The notes: generated from the letters alone by a model not told the origin. 64,000 bases of DNA from Megascapheus bottae (GCA_024803745.1 JANJXV010000004.1:47943358-48007357); one strand, 5' to 3'; positions 43,379 through 55,520 are shown, counted from the stretch's first letter. Program-made: numbers and translations.

Positions 43379-43889
43379 AATAAACAGTAGGGAAGCATGT
43401 ATTCCCATTTGACTACTTTATGGTAAGCCTAGATTGAGCTGGTGCTGGCATTAAGTCACTCATTGTACCTGGCTATGAATAACGATGTCTGGGAGTACTC
43501 AGGACACTGCCTCTAATGTCATTTATGGAATTTGTGACTAGGACAGACTCTGGGGACACTTACACCTAACTACTACTCTTAAATCTCATGGATCTGAGAA
43601 CTGGGGTGGAAATATTGCATAGTCTGGAGTACAGGGGGTTATTTGTAGCAGATGAGGTGGTTGTGATGAAGACTAGGGGAGCTGGTGAGGGCAAGATTTT
43701 GATGATAGAAGAAAAAGTGAGAGGTTTCTCTGTTCACTTCTCTCATTCTACCTTTACTGAGGATAACTGCCTCACTTTTCTCCAAACACCAACAGAAAAA
43801 TGACCTGTTGTGAGGATTCCAGAAGTTGTAAGAAGGAGAAAATCTCTGAGAATGATTGCCTCACCAGACTTTAAAACCCTTGAGCAGAA
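43379..43889. other. No gene seen
   Basis: Balanced composition. A + strand open frame at 43588-43803 and another at 43810-44067 have no recognised domain; the second runs through a MIR, which argues against its being a gene. Confidence 0.45.
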
Positions 43890-43975
43890 AACAGTGTTGT
43901 GCTTGCTGCTTGCTGTATTCCCAATACTAAGCGCAGTACTTGCCTCTAGTAGGCGTTCAACTAATATGGTAAATA
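43890..43975 (+). repeat. MIR fragment (3' part)
   Basis: TATTCCCAATACTAAGCGCAGTACTTGCCTCTAGTAGGCGTTCAACTAATATGG matches the MIR 3' part. Confidence 0.75.
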
Positions 43976-44357
43976 CACAAAAGGACCAGAAGCTGAAGAG
44001 ACCACCAAGACTGCGATTTTTCCCACAATTGATATTTGAAGAACAGAAGGACATTGGCATTGGCTAATGTAAGCTGACCGATGGGAAATGTTCTGCATTA
44101 ATAAATATCTGTCTGTCTTACAGTAATCCATCCATTTTGAATTTGTGATAAGTAGGCATGGGAAAATACGTGGTTGTATCTAAGTAATGTGGATTATACC
44201 AATCATTATTGTAAACTATTAGGAATTATTTAACTCGAATATAGCAGATCAGCTAGGCTTAATGTGTTGGGCTGAAAGTTATGCTGGGGTGGGGGAAATC
44301 TTTGTAATTCCTACTCATTTCAAAATGCTCACTGTATAATAAAATGGTATAATTCTA
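43976..44357. other. No gene seen
   Basis: Unassigned AT-rich sequence. Confidence 0.45.
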
Positions 44358-44598
44358 ACCGGGCACAGTGTCTCACACCTGTAATCCTAGCTACTCAGGA
44401 GGCTCAGGTTTGAAGATCGTGGTTCAAAGCCAGCCCAGGCACTAAAGTCCATGAGACTATTATTCACAATTAACCACTAGAAAGCTAGAAGTGGCACTGT
44501 GACTCAAGGGGTAAGGCAGTAGCTGAAGAGCTCAGGGACAGTGCCCAGGCCCAGAATTCAACCCCCACAACCACCATCACCACCAACAAAAAAAAAGG
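44358..44598 (+). mobile_element. Composite SINE
   Basis: Full-length: ACCGGGCACAGTGTCTCACACCTGTAATCCTAGCTACTCAGGAGGCTCAGG, linker (ACAATTAACCACTAGAAAGC), tRNA unit (GTGACTCAAGGGGTAAGG ... GAATTCAACCCC) and an (ACC)/A tail. Confidence 0.92.
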
Positions 44599-44834
44599 CA
44601 TATTTCAAAGATGCCTGTAAAGTCTTGATTGGTATAGTTACTATAATTGCTTTATCAACTGAGTCATTTATATAAAACACCAACAAAAATATTATTATAA
44701 TTTGTTGGGTATTTTTGAAAATACTGGAACCACATTTTAAAATTCTATATCTAGTCATCTTTTCTGTGCCAGTACTTCCCCAAATGTCCTATCCAGTAGA
44801 TGTACTGTTAGATACAGGCGTTTAAATACATTAT

Positions 44835-44935
44835 ACCCTAAGAAACAGATGATGGAACAGCTTTAGGTCAATTCAATGACTTGCCCAGATTATTGCAACA
44901 GATTAGATTTAAACCAGATTTACCAGTTCTCTCTT
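44835..44935 (-). repeat. MIR fragment, antisense
   Basis: AACAGATGATGGAACAGCTTTAGGTCAATTCAATGACTTGCCCAGATTATTGC ... TTTAAACCAG follows the MIR complement. Confidence 0.65.
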
Positions 44936-44954
44936 TTCATTTTGTCAAGGTTTT

Positions 44955-45172
44955 GGGGGGTAGTGGGCTAAGTACTGAGGTCTGAATTCAGGTCTTCACA
45001 TTTGCTAAACATGTCATCTACTACTGAAGCCAAACAACCAGCCATATTTTTAGTCCCCCCCTCATTTATTTGTAAATAGGGTATTACTTTTTGTCCCACC
45101 TGCCTGGGGTATAATCCAATTTATGCTTCCCACGCAACTGGGATGATAAGCAAATGTCACAATGCCCAGCTT
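44955..45172 (-). mobile_element. Diverged SINE pieces: ID-like unit and B1-like head
   Basis: Complement of an ID-like unit at about 44955-45045 (TCTGAATTCAGGTCTTCAC ... CATCTACTACTGAAGCC) and of a B1 head at about 45075-45172 (GCAACTGGGATGATAAGCAAATGTCACAATGCCCAGC). Confidence 0.55.
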
Positions 45173-46004
45173 TTTTAATGGCTGGAATGTCTGTTGAATC
45201 ATAGTTTTGGCTGCTTTCAAATTGCATTCCTTCTGATCTCCGCTTTTGTTAGCCATCCCAACCATACTGGTGATATTTAACTGTCAGGACTACATAATAT
45301 GGTTGCAAGGCATAGACAAACTAGGAAATAAATAAATAGAAGCCAAAAATGATCTTGTATGATCAAATAGTCACATCTTCATTAATAGAAACAGGAATGA
45401 TGGAATTTTCAATACATGTTAAAGAAAATAATAATTCGTATGAGTTCATTCCTCAAGCTTAAATGCAAAGCAAAAGCCTGAGCTTATGAAGAAAACAAAT
45501 ATGGACAGAGTAATGTGATAAGATCAGGAATTGCTGCTTCCTAGCATTTGAACCAATGATTTGATCTTCTCAGCCTGTACTTAAACTTCTGAGGGTCCTT
45601 AAATTGGGATTCCATCATTCTACCTGACCTGGTAAGTATTTAAATTGCTTTTGCACCTCTGAATATAATGCTGAAGGAACTTTTGCTTCATGACTTCCCT
45701 TCTGCTCTGTCCTCTCCTTAAAGTGAGTTATTAGTGCAGATGCACAGAAGGCATAGATATTTCTTCTGAAATTTTCCCAAAGGTACTTATAGTCTTGAAA
45801 CCAAGAAGTCCCAATATTGTACATAATCCAGACAAAGGCTAGTTCCATGTGATTGTTCTGAAGGCAAAAATGCTTTGCTTGAAAATAAATACACAGTAAA
45901 ACAAGAAACACATTGAAGAGGAATAGAAAGTGTAATCTGACAGAGATGCAATGACAGGCAAAAAGAAAGGAAGATTTTTCTGAAAGATCCAATCTCCTCT
46001 TCTT
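45173..46004. other. No gene seen
   Basis: The - strand open frame of 152 codons at 45615-46073 starts inside a SINE and has no recognisable domain; rejected as a gene. Confidence 0.45.
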
Positions 46005-46165
46005 TTTGTGTATGGCAGTCCAGGGCCTAGGCACTATGCCTGAGTTTTCATGCTCAAGCCTGGTGAGTCTCATGGGCTTACGTGCCTGATCTGGCTTCGA
46101 ACCACAGTCCTCAGCTCTCAGCCTCCTGAGTAGCTAGAATTACACATGTACACCACCAGCACCAG
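46005..46165 (-). mobile_element. Composite SINE, internally deleted
   Basis: Complement of part of the tRNA unit (CCAGGGCCTAGGCACTATGCC), shortened linker and full head (CAGCCTCCTGAGTAGCTAGAATTACACATG). Confidence 0.8.
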
Positions 46166-47537
46166 CTAACTAATCTCTTCCTTGAATATGCCCAGTAGGC
46201 ACCCTAAGGCAGAGCACTGTGTGTGTTCATCATTTTCCATTGTCCTACCATGGTTTCTTATAGAGAGGCATATCCCTAAAGGTCTGGAAATGGATCTTTA
46301 GTAACATAATCTTGGGACAAAAATCAAACTGTACTTATCCATTCAAAATAACTTCTCAGTAGTAAGATTAAAGATCAACATCAAGTCTTCAGTCTTTAAG
46401 TGACTTACCCACTGTCCCAATCTGCTTCTTTGACCTAAGGAGAAAACAAGCTGTTTATTTTCTGGTGCTTTTTTCTAAGTCACTTTGGGGGGTGGATGTA
46501 TGGAGTGGATAAATTATTAAGATTTTATTTCCTAAACCAAGAACTCTAAGAGTTCTACATGTTTGTATGTATGTATGTACGTATGTATGTATGTATGTAT
46601 GCATGTATTATATATATCTCTGTTTTTCTCTATCATCTATCTCCACAGATATATTTATATATTTGGCCATGCAGTTTCTAATTTACATGGAGCAGTTCCT
46701 CTGCTCTGCTTCTTTTCAAGGTTGACCTCTGTCTCATACTGTTGATCAAACATACTGGAGTTCAGCTTTTTAAAGGGCAAATAGGTAGAGATTGGTTCTG
46801 ATTTGTGATGCTGTTGAAGAATGCAGATGCAGTCAGACTGAGAGCATGGCAAGGAAAATAGTGTCTTTTTGTTCCTGTTCTGTGCAATGTCCATTTGTTG
46901 ATAAATCGATGGTCTTGATAATGTGGTCAAGAGATATTCTGTAACACTCTCCATCATGGAAACTCCAGTTGCAAAAGTTTTCTATTGATGGAATTTGACA
47001 TCCACATGTCAAATATCATTTTGAACACTTGCAAATGGATAGTCAGAGTTTAAAACACTTTCACCAAGAATCTGATAGGATAGGAACACATTTTCTTTTC
47101 AGCTGTTCTTCCTGATGGGAACTATAAATAGCTTTGGTGAAGTATATAATTATCTCAAAGTAGAAGCTAAAGATAAAAAGCTGCCTGAGATGTTAAAGGA
47201 ACATTTAATAGTTGTTATTATGTAACATTTATTAAGTACGCTCACTGTGTTCATTGTCTTTGCCAGGAAGAATCAGAATAAAAACTCAATCCAAAAGGAG
47301 ATGTATATAAATAGACAGAAGGTACATTAACGTGATTATGGTACAAAAAAAGATGGGCTTCTTACAAAAAAGAAATATAAAAGAATAAAAATTCAAATCA
47401 GTTTAGTATGGGACAGATGTAAAGAAATGCTATATTTAATAACATGTGTGTAGGGAGGGGTTGAGGCAAGGGTTGTGTGTTTGGTAGACAGGCATTCTGT
47501 CACCATCAGCCATCCTTACTTTAGATATGCTCTTCAG
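46166..47537. other. No gene seen; (TATG)n at 46564-46606
   Basis: Unassigned apart from the tetranucleotide microsatellite. Confidence 0.45.
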
Positions 47538-47755
47538 TTTTTTGTTTTTTTGTTTTTTGTTTTTTGCCAGGGAATGAAGCTCAGTCTGCTAACTTCTTCT
47601 ATGACTCCACCAGGACTTCTGAAATCACCTGCAGTTATCATTTGTAGTATGTTGATTGAGATGTGTATCATTATCCTTTTGGTGGACTGGCTTTGAATTT
47701 CCATTCTCTCATCTCTCCAAGTACCTAGGATTATAGATATGACCAGCCTAGTAAC
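47538..47755 (-). mobile_element. Diverged composite SINE with (GT6)n tail
   Basis: GTTTTTT units, then GGAATGAAGCTCAG, linker and GTACCTAGGATTATAGATATGACCAGCC. Weak match to the tRNA unit, clearer to the 7SL-like head. Confidence 0.5.
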
Positions 47756-49739
47756 CAACAGTAACTAATCTGTCAAGTTGATGGTTTAACACCAAGATGA
47801 GAGTCACATGAGAAGAGGAGAAGTTAAGAAGATGAACGTACAAACATGGGCTGGGTAGGACTGTTTGTATCAACCATGCAAGGTATTTCCATACGAAGGT
47901 GTTGACTTACTCTGTTCTATCAGTAGAGAGATGCTAAGAGATTTCAATTTTAAAAATAGATCCAGTGGTAGATTAAGCAAAATAAGTGTTGTAAATAATG
48001 ATTTCACTTGTCAGCTAAGTCACTTATTACTTAGAGCCCAGTTGGTCCACCACCATCACCTGTTTGATGCCTATTAGATGATTCTAACATTACATCTACA
48101 TAAACAGAGTCTCCATTTCTTATGTCTTCTCTGGCAGGTAGACATAACCATCCATTCTACCATATGTTAAAGCTCCAACTGGTTGACTGAATTTTTAAAG
48201 ACACCCCAAGACTCCCAAAATGCAATGACCAGAATTCAGTTCTATATCTCCAGACACAAAATTCACATTTTGTAATACTGATTACTCAACTTCATGCCTA
48301 GACTTTAGTATTTCCTTTACCTTGTTCTTTTCTCATTCATGAAGGAATTCTCTTTAGAAACTGGTTGTCTCCTCAACCTAGCTAGGGCCTCATGAACCAT
48401 ATCCCTGTGTCTGGTCCTGCGGTCAGCTTGTCCTGAACATTTCAATAGGATCTGGACTCTTAGCTGCACTTTTCCTTCTTTTTCTTGGCATGAATGTACT
48501 GTGCTCATTACAGCTAAGTACTACTCAATATTTGTAATTTGGGCAGATTCCACCTACAAGGTTTGACAGAAAAAATTATCCATATTGTGGCTTAAAGTCA
48601 TGCGTTTGTCATTTGCAAACAAGAAGCACAGGAAATGAACATAAGAGCATTACTGATGGATATTAATTTCTCTAAGAACATCAGAATGTAGGCCAGAAAT
48701 CTAGCAGGGCAGGCAGGCACATAGCTTTCTCAGGCCCAGGAAATAGAACACTTTCAACATCAAAATACTCTAGGCAATGGTCATTTTATTTGTGCTGAAG
48801 TTCTACCTGAGGAGATGCTTATAGACAGAGCGCCTATTAGACAGCTGGGAAAGACCTTGGTAATGAGAAGCGTCTGAGGCTAGTGAACTTCCTATAGATC
48901 AGTCACCTCCATTCTTAGGAATAATTTCATTGCCAAGGGACTCTTAAGGCCTCAGGTCATTAAGTTCTGAGCTCAGACGCAGTGCCTTTTGGGACTCGGC
49001 CTCCATCCACAGCCTATGCGTTCATCTGAGCACTTTCAGTAGAATCCCCAAAGTGACTAACAGTGGTACGATATGCGTTGAAAGGTTAGGAATGTCAGTA
49101 GAGTGATGACAGCAGTTCTTTCTCCTTGTGGCAAGGGGCCTGTTCGCCATGGCCCTTGAGTTTGCGGTGAGTCAGGGATTTGATTTCCTACTTTCTGACC
49201 TTGTTTCTTAATTCTTCCATTTATTTGCTCCCTTTACTCTGGGGATCTGGATCTTAGCTCTTAATTTCTATTATATTTCCTTGATTATGATTCAAATCAT
49301 GCCCCTGGTAGAGAGGATGCATACTTCCAGAGAAATGTTTCATCTGTTCTAAATTTCTTCTTGACTGCCACAGACCGCCTATGCCTTGATCTGCTGCTTG
49401 TATGCATATTCTTCCTGTGAGCTTAGGAGCTAGGGTTATTCAGAAGGATTTATGTAGGCTCATAGTATCAACGAAGGTTCCCCAAAGGGCTTGACATCTC
49501 AGGGTTTTTTTTTAACCCCTAAAATGAGAGCGAACATGAATTATACTTGATTTCTGGTAGCAATTCTCTCTTTTTTGCATAAATCTTAACTGATGACCAA
49601 AGATACCATTTTTTTTAATTTCTGTTTTTATTTCATTTAGGCTTTTAGCAACCTCAAATTGTAGGCTACAGATGCCTCCATGAATATTTTCTTTGACTAA
49701 ATGTGCTGATAAACAAATGGACTCTTAATATACTTTCTG
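47756..49739. other. No gene seen; repeat-poor, with a slightly more GC-rich core at about 48780-49500
   Basis: No repeats that I recognise. The 48780-49160 part keeps several CpGs (GAGCGCC, GACGCAG, ATGCG, TTCGCC), which is unusual in this AT-rich neighbourhood. Confidence 0.4.
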
Positions 49740-49750
49740 TGAAGTGTTTT

Positions 49751-50997
49751 TCTTTTTTTAAATTTATTGTAAAGCGGATGAAGAGAGGGTTGCAGTTACA
49801 AAAGTAAGGTAATGCATACATTTATTTTAAAACATTGTTACCTTTCCCTTATTCCACCCCCCCATCAATGTTGTAAAGTTCATTTCCAACATGGTGTCTA
49901 GTGAGTATCACTGTTGCATTAGTTCATCCCTTGCCCTGTGGATTCTGTGATTACCACTCCCTTCCACAGATCAGACGAGCTAATATACAAGACAACTAAA
50001 ACTATATGAAAATTAGAAATAACTGGATACAAGACATAAAAGAACCTCTTGTTTCCAATTCTTGGAGTTCATTTTGATATGCTTCAATATATTTGGTCCT
50101 ATGCACTTCGCGATTGGGCTAGTGAGAAACTCTTCTAAGAATATCATAGACACCCTGAAAATATTACAGGAAGAAACATGAGAAATACTAGGGCTCTTTG
50201 GCACTGGTCAAAACTTTCTTAATAAAGACCCAGAAACACAACAAATCAAAGAAAGCTGGTATACACAGAGTTGCAAAGCTTTTGCATGGCAAAGGACATA
50301 ACTAGCAAGATAAATAAAAAGCTCACAGATTGGGAGAAGATCTTCGCTAGTCATACATCAGACAAGGTACCCATATCTAAAAAAATACTTAGAACTCAAA
50401 AAATTAAATCCGTCAAAAACAAATCCTCTAAGAAAGCATCCACCCTCATTAACAAGAGAGCTAAAGACTTAAAGGGAAACTTATTTCTTAACATTTCTGT
50501 CTACAAAAAAAATGCAGATTAAAAACAACATTGAGATTCTAGAATGGCCATTATCAAGAAATCTAACAACAAATGCTGTCAGGGATGTGGCCAAAAGGCA
50601 TCACTACTAAATTCATGGTGGGAGTGTAAGCTTGTTCAACTACTCTGGAAAGTAGTATGGAGGTTCCTCAAAAGACTACACATAGAGCTCTCCTATGACC
50701 CAGCAATCTCACTTCTGGGCATTTACCCAAATGTCCAGAAACAAGGACATACTAAAGCTACCGCCACCACCATGTTCATTGCAGCATTATTTACCATAGT
50801 GAAAACATGGAACCAATCCAGATGCCCCTCAGTAGGTGAATGGATCATGAAGATATGGTATATTTTGCCTGGACTTCTATGCCTCCACCAGAAAGAATGA
50901 CATTGCCCCACTCAAAAGGAAATGGAAACACCTGGAAAAAAATGTATTAAGCATAGCAAACCAGGCCCAGAGAAATAACAATTGCATGGTTTTCTTC
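49751..50997 (-). mobile_element. L1 insertion with twin-primed inversion and target-site duplication
   Basis: At 49751-50160 the L1 3' UTR lies on the - strand with its poly-A (T-run) at the left. At about 50165-50997 the adjoining ORF2 C-terminal region lies on the + strand (residues SYDPAISLLGIYP, TMFIAALFTIVKTWNQ are typical). The whole is flanked by TGAAGTGTTTT at 49740-49750 and 50998-51008. Inversion of the upstream part against the 3' part within a single pair of target duplications is diagnostic of twin priming. The ORF2 frame is broken and cannot mobilise itself. Confidence 0.9.
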
Positions 50998-51008
50998 TGA
51001 AGTGTTTT

Positions 51009-51949
51009 ATTTGGGATGCTTTAGGAAGCACATGTTTTTAGTGAACATTTCACTATTCCTTAGTAAGGACTGACAATTTCCCTGCCCATGGAAATTTCTG
51101 TTACTTTCCACCATAGCTTTGCTTATTTTATATTGTCAACCATCACTTTAGACCATCTATCTCCCGTCCAGTATTTCTTTTTAAAAAAAATTCTTGTAGG
51201 ATTCCTCTGCATCACAAGTAACAGAAAACTAAGGGATTTGTTTGGGCCTGCAGAACATGTTCCACCCTGGAGCCCAAAGTCTGTGAGCTAAAATTGAGGG
51301 AAGAAGTGATTACTTCCTAGCGTAGTTGGGACACAATGATTATAAGGATGTTCTGTGAATAGGATGACCTATGAATAGTGAGTGATCTAAACCAATTCAT
51401 TTCTATCTTGCTTGAGTTTTCAGCTGAGCTGTAAATGTGGCTCAGGATTGTCACTTAGCATTATTGCCACATCAAGTTCATGTTCTTTAATTTTATGACT
51501 CTCAGTTTTACTCTCAGCATAGTTTTCATGTTGCCTCAGTCATCTCTTCTAGATTCTGAAAATGATCATCACTAATTCTCTTCATCCCTCCTAGTCTAAC
51601 TCTCCATTCCTTGTAGCAGATAATCTTGTCTTACGAATCCCAGAAAACAAGCAGAGACTTTCCTCATCTTCCCGTTTCTACACATACAAACCTGTATGTC
51701 CTGTCTCATTTCTGTGTCCTGCACTCCAGTCTTCTGTCTTCTATAGGAAGCCTTCAATGCTGCCTATCTCCTCTATTATCACAAATCTACCTCTCTGCCA
51801 GCATTTCACTGCCTGAGTCGGATGTGCCTTAAAACTAATGGAGTTTATTTATGTTTCAGGGCTTGTCTTTTGCTTGAGTGCCTTTCAGGTTTCCAGGTGG
51901 TTATCTTGCCAGTGTGTCTGAATGATCATATGTATTTGAGCAATATATC
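51009..51949. other. No gene seen
   Basis: Unassigned. A pyrimidine-rich stretch at about 51550-51800 might be an old L2/L1 piece but could not be assigned. Confidence 0.4.
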
Positions 51950-52440
51950 TATGTTAGTCAGCCTTTTGCTGTGACAAAAGTTGTGACATAAACAGCTTAA
52001 GGCAGGAAGGTTTTATTTTGACTTACAGTTTTAGAGATTTCACTTTATATCAGAATCAATTGCTTTAGGACTGAAGCAAGACATTACCATGGTGGCAGGA
52101 GCATGTGGCACAGCCTTCTCTCTTTATAAAGACCAGGAAGCAGAAAAAGATAGTTAGCAGGAAGCTGCCAGGCCTAAGATTTTATTCTTCAAAAGCATGT
52201 TTCCTGCCAGCCAGTTTCCAAATAGGTCTTCACTGTCACAATTTTATCACCCCCCCCTCAATTTTTTACTCTATTAGTGGGTTAAACCATGGATTAGGTC
52301 AGAATCTTCATGATCATCGATGATCAAGGGGTGTGTGGAAGGATACCCCTTCCTGGACACATCTAGTAGTGTGCTTTTTATCAAATCAAGAGGTCTCTCA
52401 ATCTAATTGAAATGACATTTAAGAGTAACCATCACATGAG
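51950..52440 (-). mobile_element. ERVL-MaLR solo LTR
   Basis: The + strand begins TATGTTAGTCAGCCTTTTGCTGTGACAAAAG, then GGTTTTATTTTGACTTACAG, CATTACCATGGTGGCAGGAGC, and a CCCCCCCTC block: the complement of a MaLR LTR. It has no internal coding region. Confidence 0.7.
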
Positions 52441-52764
52441 AAGTGATCGAGATGCATTGTACTCAGAAACTGACCTGCTGAACTCTAACTCCTTCATGCA
52501 ACTATTTAAAGGCAATGGTATTAATAATAGGAATAATGAAGAATAATCACCATAGTACAAAAGTTACATATTTTAAATATCACATTTCAACGAGGGCCAT
52601 ACTGGAGAATCAATAAATAGTTTGGAACCCACAAGTAATCTGTTGACAATTCTCCCCTTTTACTATGAGTAAGGAATTTTTATTTTCATTGAAATCCAGT
52701 AAAAATCTTCTTTTCCTTTTGTAATTCAGTAAGAAAGTAAAAAAATTCAGCTTGTTTGTATGTT
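52441..52764. other. No gene seen
   Basis: AT-rich unassigned sequence. Confidence 0.45.
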
Positions 52765-53258
52765 TCTTACTTTTTTTTTTTGGTGCTAGTACTAGGGCAT
52801 GAACTCAGGGCCTTTTGTTCTCCTGTGGCTTTCTCGCTTACAGCTGGTGCTTGCTTTACCATTTTCACTATGCTGCAACTCTAAGATTTTGCTGGCTAAG
52901 TGTTGATAAGAGTTGCAGACTTTTAGGCAGGTGTGGTGGCTCACACCTGTAATCCTAGCTACTCAGGCTGAGATCTGAGGGTCAAGGTTCAAAGCCAGCC
53001 CGGCTACTAAAAACCTGAGACTTTTGTCTCCAATTAACCTCTAGAAAACAGAAAGTGGGGCTTGGCTCAAGGGTAGAGTGATAACCTTGAGCTGAAGAGC
53101 TCAGGGACAGCACCCAGGCCAAGTTCAAGCTCCATGATCCACAAAAAAAAAAAAAGAAAAAGAGTTGTAGACTTTTCTGCCTTAGCCTACTTTAAATTGC
53201 CATCCTCAGATCTCAGCCTCCTGATTAGCTAGGATCACAGGAATGACACCAGAACCTA
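52765..53258 (-). mobile_element. Composite SINE split by another composite SINE
   Basis: Left part (to 52907): T-run, GGTGCTAGTACTAGGGCATGAACTCAGGGCC. Right part (from 53177): CTTTAAATTGCCATCCTCAGATCTCAGCCTCCTGATTAGCTAGGATCACAGG. The two halves join when the + strand element at 52925-53159 and one duplication are removed. Confidence 0.85.
52925..53159 (+). mobile_element. Composite SINE nested in an older composite SINE
   Basis: AGGCAGGTGTGGTGGCTCACACCTGTAATCC ... CCAATTAACCTCTAGAAAAC ... GCTCAAGGGTAGAG with an A13 tail. Flanked by 17-bp repeats AAGAGTTG[C/T]AGACTTTT at 52908-52924 and 53160-53176, with one mismatch. Confidence 0.95.
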
Positions 53259-54225
53259 GCAGTTCAGAATTCTTGTATTGCCAAATATGTTTGTGTTAGG
53301 TCATATCTTTCCACATTCTTTCTATGAAAAGCAAATTTCAAACAGTCACATTAGATAAAAGACTGAATTATCATTCTATTCTACAGGAAATTATATTAAT
53401 CTACTCTCCTCATACAAAGAAATAATCAAAGTGTACACCAAAAATGCCTTAGAAAAACCTGTGGAGATATATTAGGTACTAATAAGATATTTATTTTGGA
53501 CTTTGTAGTGATATTTGCCATATATTTTTAAATAAGTAATTTTAAATCATTTCTCTTTTTCACAATGTGCAAAATTATTATTATTTTAGCTGTTTCTGAA
53601 TTCTTAATATCTTATTTTATTGAAGATTCCTCAAGACTTCATGTTCTCACAAATCCTAGACTTTTGATATCCTCAATGTGTGTGAGTGTGTGCGTGTGTA
53701 AGTGTGTATGTGTGTATGTGTTTGCAAATTATAAATTATTATTTCTCCTACAGATTAGTACAAATTTCTATATATTCACCTACATTTGGGTAGGGGTTTG
53801 TTTGTTTGAGAAAATTTCTCATAGTTTACATTTTGAGATTTAGATACAATATTTTTTTTTAATTGGAGGTGATTCATTGTCAAATAATTCTCTTGAAAAG
53901 TACAAATTCATTTGGCTCTTTGAATATGCAGTCCTATTTCCAAACATAAAATTAGACTGAGAGTTAAATTTTAATTCTTATTTTGGTAAATGGAAATGAA
54001 TAGTTTTTACACATTTTCCATTTATTTATATGCCAGTAATATTTCTTATGTTCATTACCTTTTTGTTTCTTTACTTGCATATTACTTTTCACATTTTTAA
54101 CTGTGGGCATTAATTTTTCTCTTGGAAATTTGTAAGAGTTTTACTAATTCATATCAGAAGTGATTTCTGCATCAGTTTTTCGAGGCTCTGGCTATGATGA
54201 CTTCATTTACTTCTTAGCCTATGTA
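53259..54225. other. No gene seen; short (GT)n at about 53678-53722
   Basis: AT-rich DNA with an interrupted GTGTGT/GTAA run. Confidence 0.45.
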
Positions 54226-54253
54226 TCTATGAATCTATGTATCTATGTGTCTG

Positions 54254-54291
<38 letters not shown>
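54226..54291. repeat. (TCTA)n microsatellite
   Basis: ATCTATG units then about nine TATC units. Confidence 0.96.
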
Positions 54292-54565
54292 GACAAGTAG
54301 TTAAACAAAGGAGATTCAGTTCAACATGTCAGTTTATGTATGTAATGTGTCTCTTATCCCTATCTTCACTGCTCCTTGGGGCATTTTCTCTTCCACTTTC
54401 TGCCCAATAATGATTGTTTTTTATGTGTTCCCAAGCAAGTAGCATACACTTTTCTTTTTCATATACTCCTTATAATCAAAACTGTTTCTTGTTTGTGTTT
54501 TTCACAGTGTAAAATCTATCAGGCTTGCCAATGTTTATTAATTGTTAAAGTTTTATTTTGGAATT
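54292..54565. other. No gene seen
   Basis: T-rich unassigned sequence. Confidence 0.45.
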
Positions 54566-54581
54566 CAAGACATTTTTTCTT

Positions 54582-54781
54582 TTCTTTTTTTTTTTTTGCC
54601 AGTCCTGGGCTTGAGCTCAGGGCCTGAGCACTGTCCTTGGACTTTCTCAAGGCTAGAGCTCTACCACTTGAGCCTCAGCACCACTTCTGGCTTTTTTCTA
54701 TGTATGTGGTACCGAGGAATCGAACCCGGGTCTTCATGCATGCTAGGCAAGCACTTTAACCACTAGGCCAAACTCCCGGCC
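54582..54781 (-). mobile_element. Young dimeric ID-like tRNA SINE
   Basis: Complete complement of both units with intact B-box-like elements (GGGCTTGAGCTCAGG; GAATCGAACCCGGG). Flanked by the 16-bp exact repeat CAAGACATTTTTTCTT at 54566-54581 and 54782-54797. Confidence 0.97.
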
Positions 54782-54797
54782 CAAGACATTTTTTCTT

Positions 54798-55177
54798 AAA
54801 GCAGGTTTTCCTTTTCTTTATTGAGTCCAACTAGAATTTTTTTTCTCCTGTTCTTTGTCAGAAACCACCCATGGAATCTAGGGAGACATTTCTGTTGCAG
54901 GTAAGAAAGTAATGAATGGGCAAGGCGAAAAACAGAAGGATCTAAGGTCTTAATCCCAGTTCAATAAATTATGATTGGTGTTCTGCTTTTACAATGAAGA
55001 TTTAATTCTTAGTTATATGTATTTATTTATTCATCATCAGTAGTAGCTACATTTTTTATAGATTTTATTTTCTCTGATTGGAGATATTTGAATTCCCTTT
55101 ACCAGATATGTGGTATTTGAAAGGGCACATGGTAAATCAGTCTTCTCTCTACTTCCTTTTCAAGATGTTCCAGAAGA
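54798..55177. other. No gene seen
   Basis: AT-rich unassigned sequence. Confidence 0.45.
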
Positions 55178-55194
55178 CCAAACAGTGATTTTTA

Positions 55195-55380
55195 TTTTTG
55201 CCAGTCCTGGGGCTTGAACTCAGGGCCTGAGCACTGTCCTTGGGCATTTTCAAGGCTAGCACTCTACCACTTGAGCCACAGAACCACTTCCGGCTTGTTT
55301 CTGTATATGTATGTGGAATGGAACCCAAGGCTTGGTGCATGCTAGGCAAGCACTCTTACCACTAGGCCACACTCCTGGCC
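55195..55380 (-). mobile_element. Young dimeric ID-like tRNA SINE
   Basis: Complete complement of both units. Flanked by the exact repeat CCAAACAGTGATTTTTA at 55178-55194 and 55381-55397; the first C may belong to the element. Confidence 0.97.
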
Positions 55381-55397
55381 CCAAACAGTGATTTTTA

Positions 55398-55520
55398 AAC
55401 TGAGGAAAGTCTAAAGCTATTTGGCATGGCTATGCTTCAGGTAGACAAAAAGAGAACAAAAATTCAGACCTTTTACCAATTTCCCTAACGATTAACTCAT
55501 TCTTGACAGCAGGAAGACCC
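55398..55520. other. No gene seen
   Basis: Short unassigned stretch between a SINE and a microsatellite. Confidence 0.45.

Noticed and set aside
45615..46073. 152-codon - strand open frame
   Set aside because: It starts within a SINE, has no recognisable domain, and no exon signals or family similarity.
50271..50900. Open frames resembling reverse-transcriptase C-terminus as a host gene
   Set aside because: They are L1 ORF2 pieces inside a bounded L1 insertion with target duplications.
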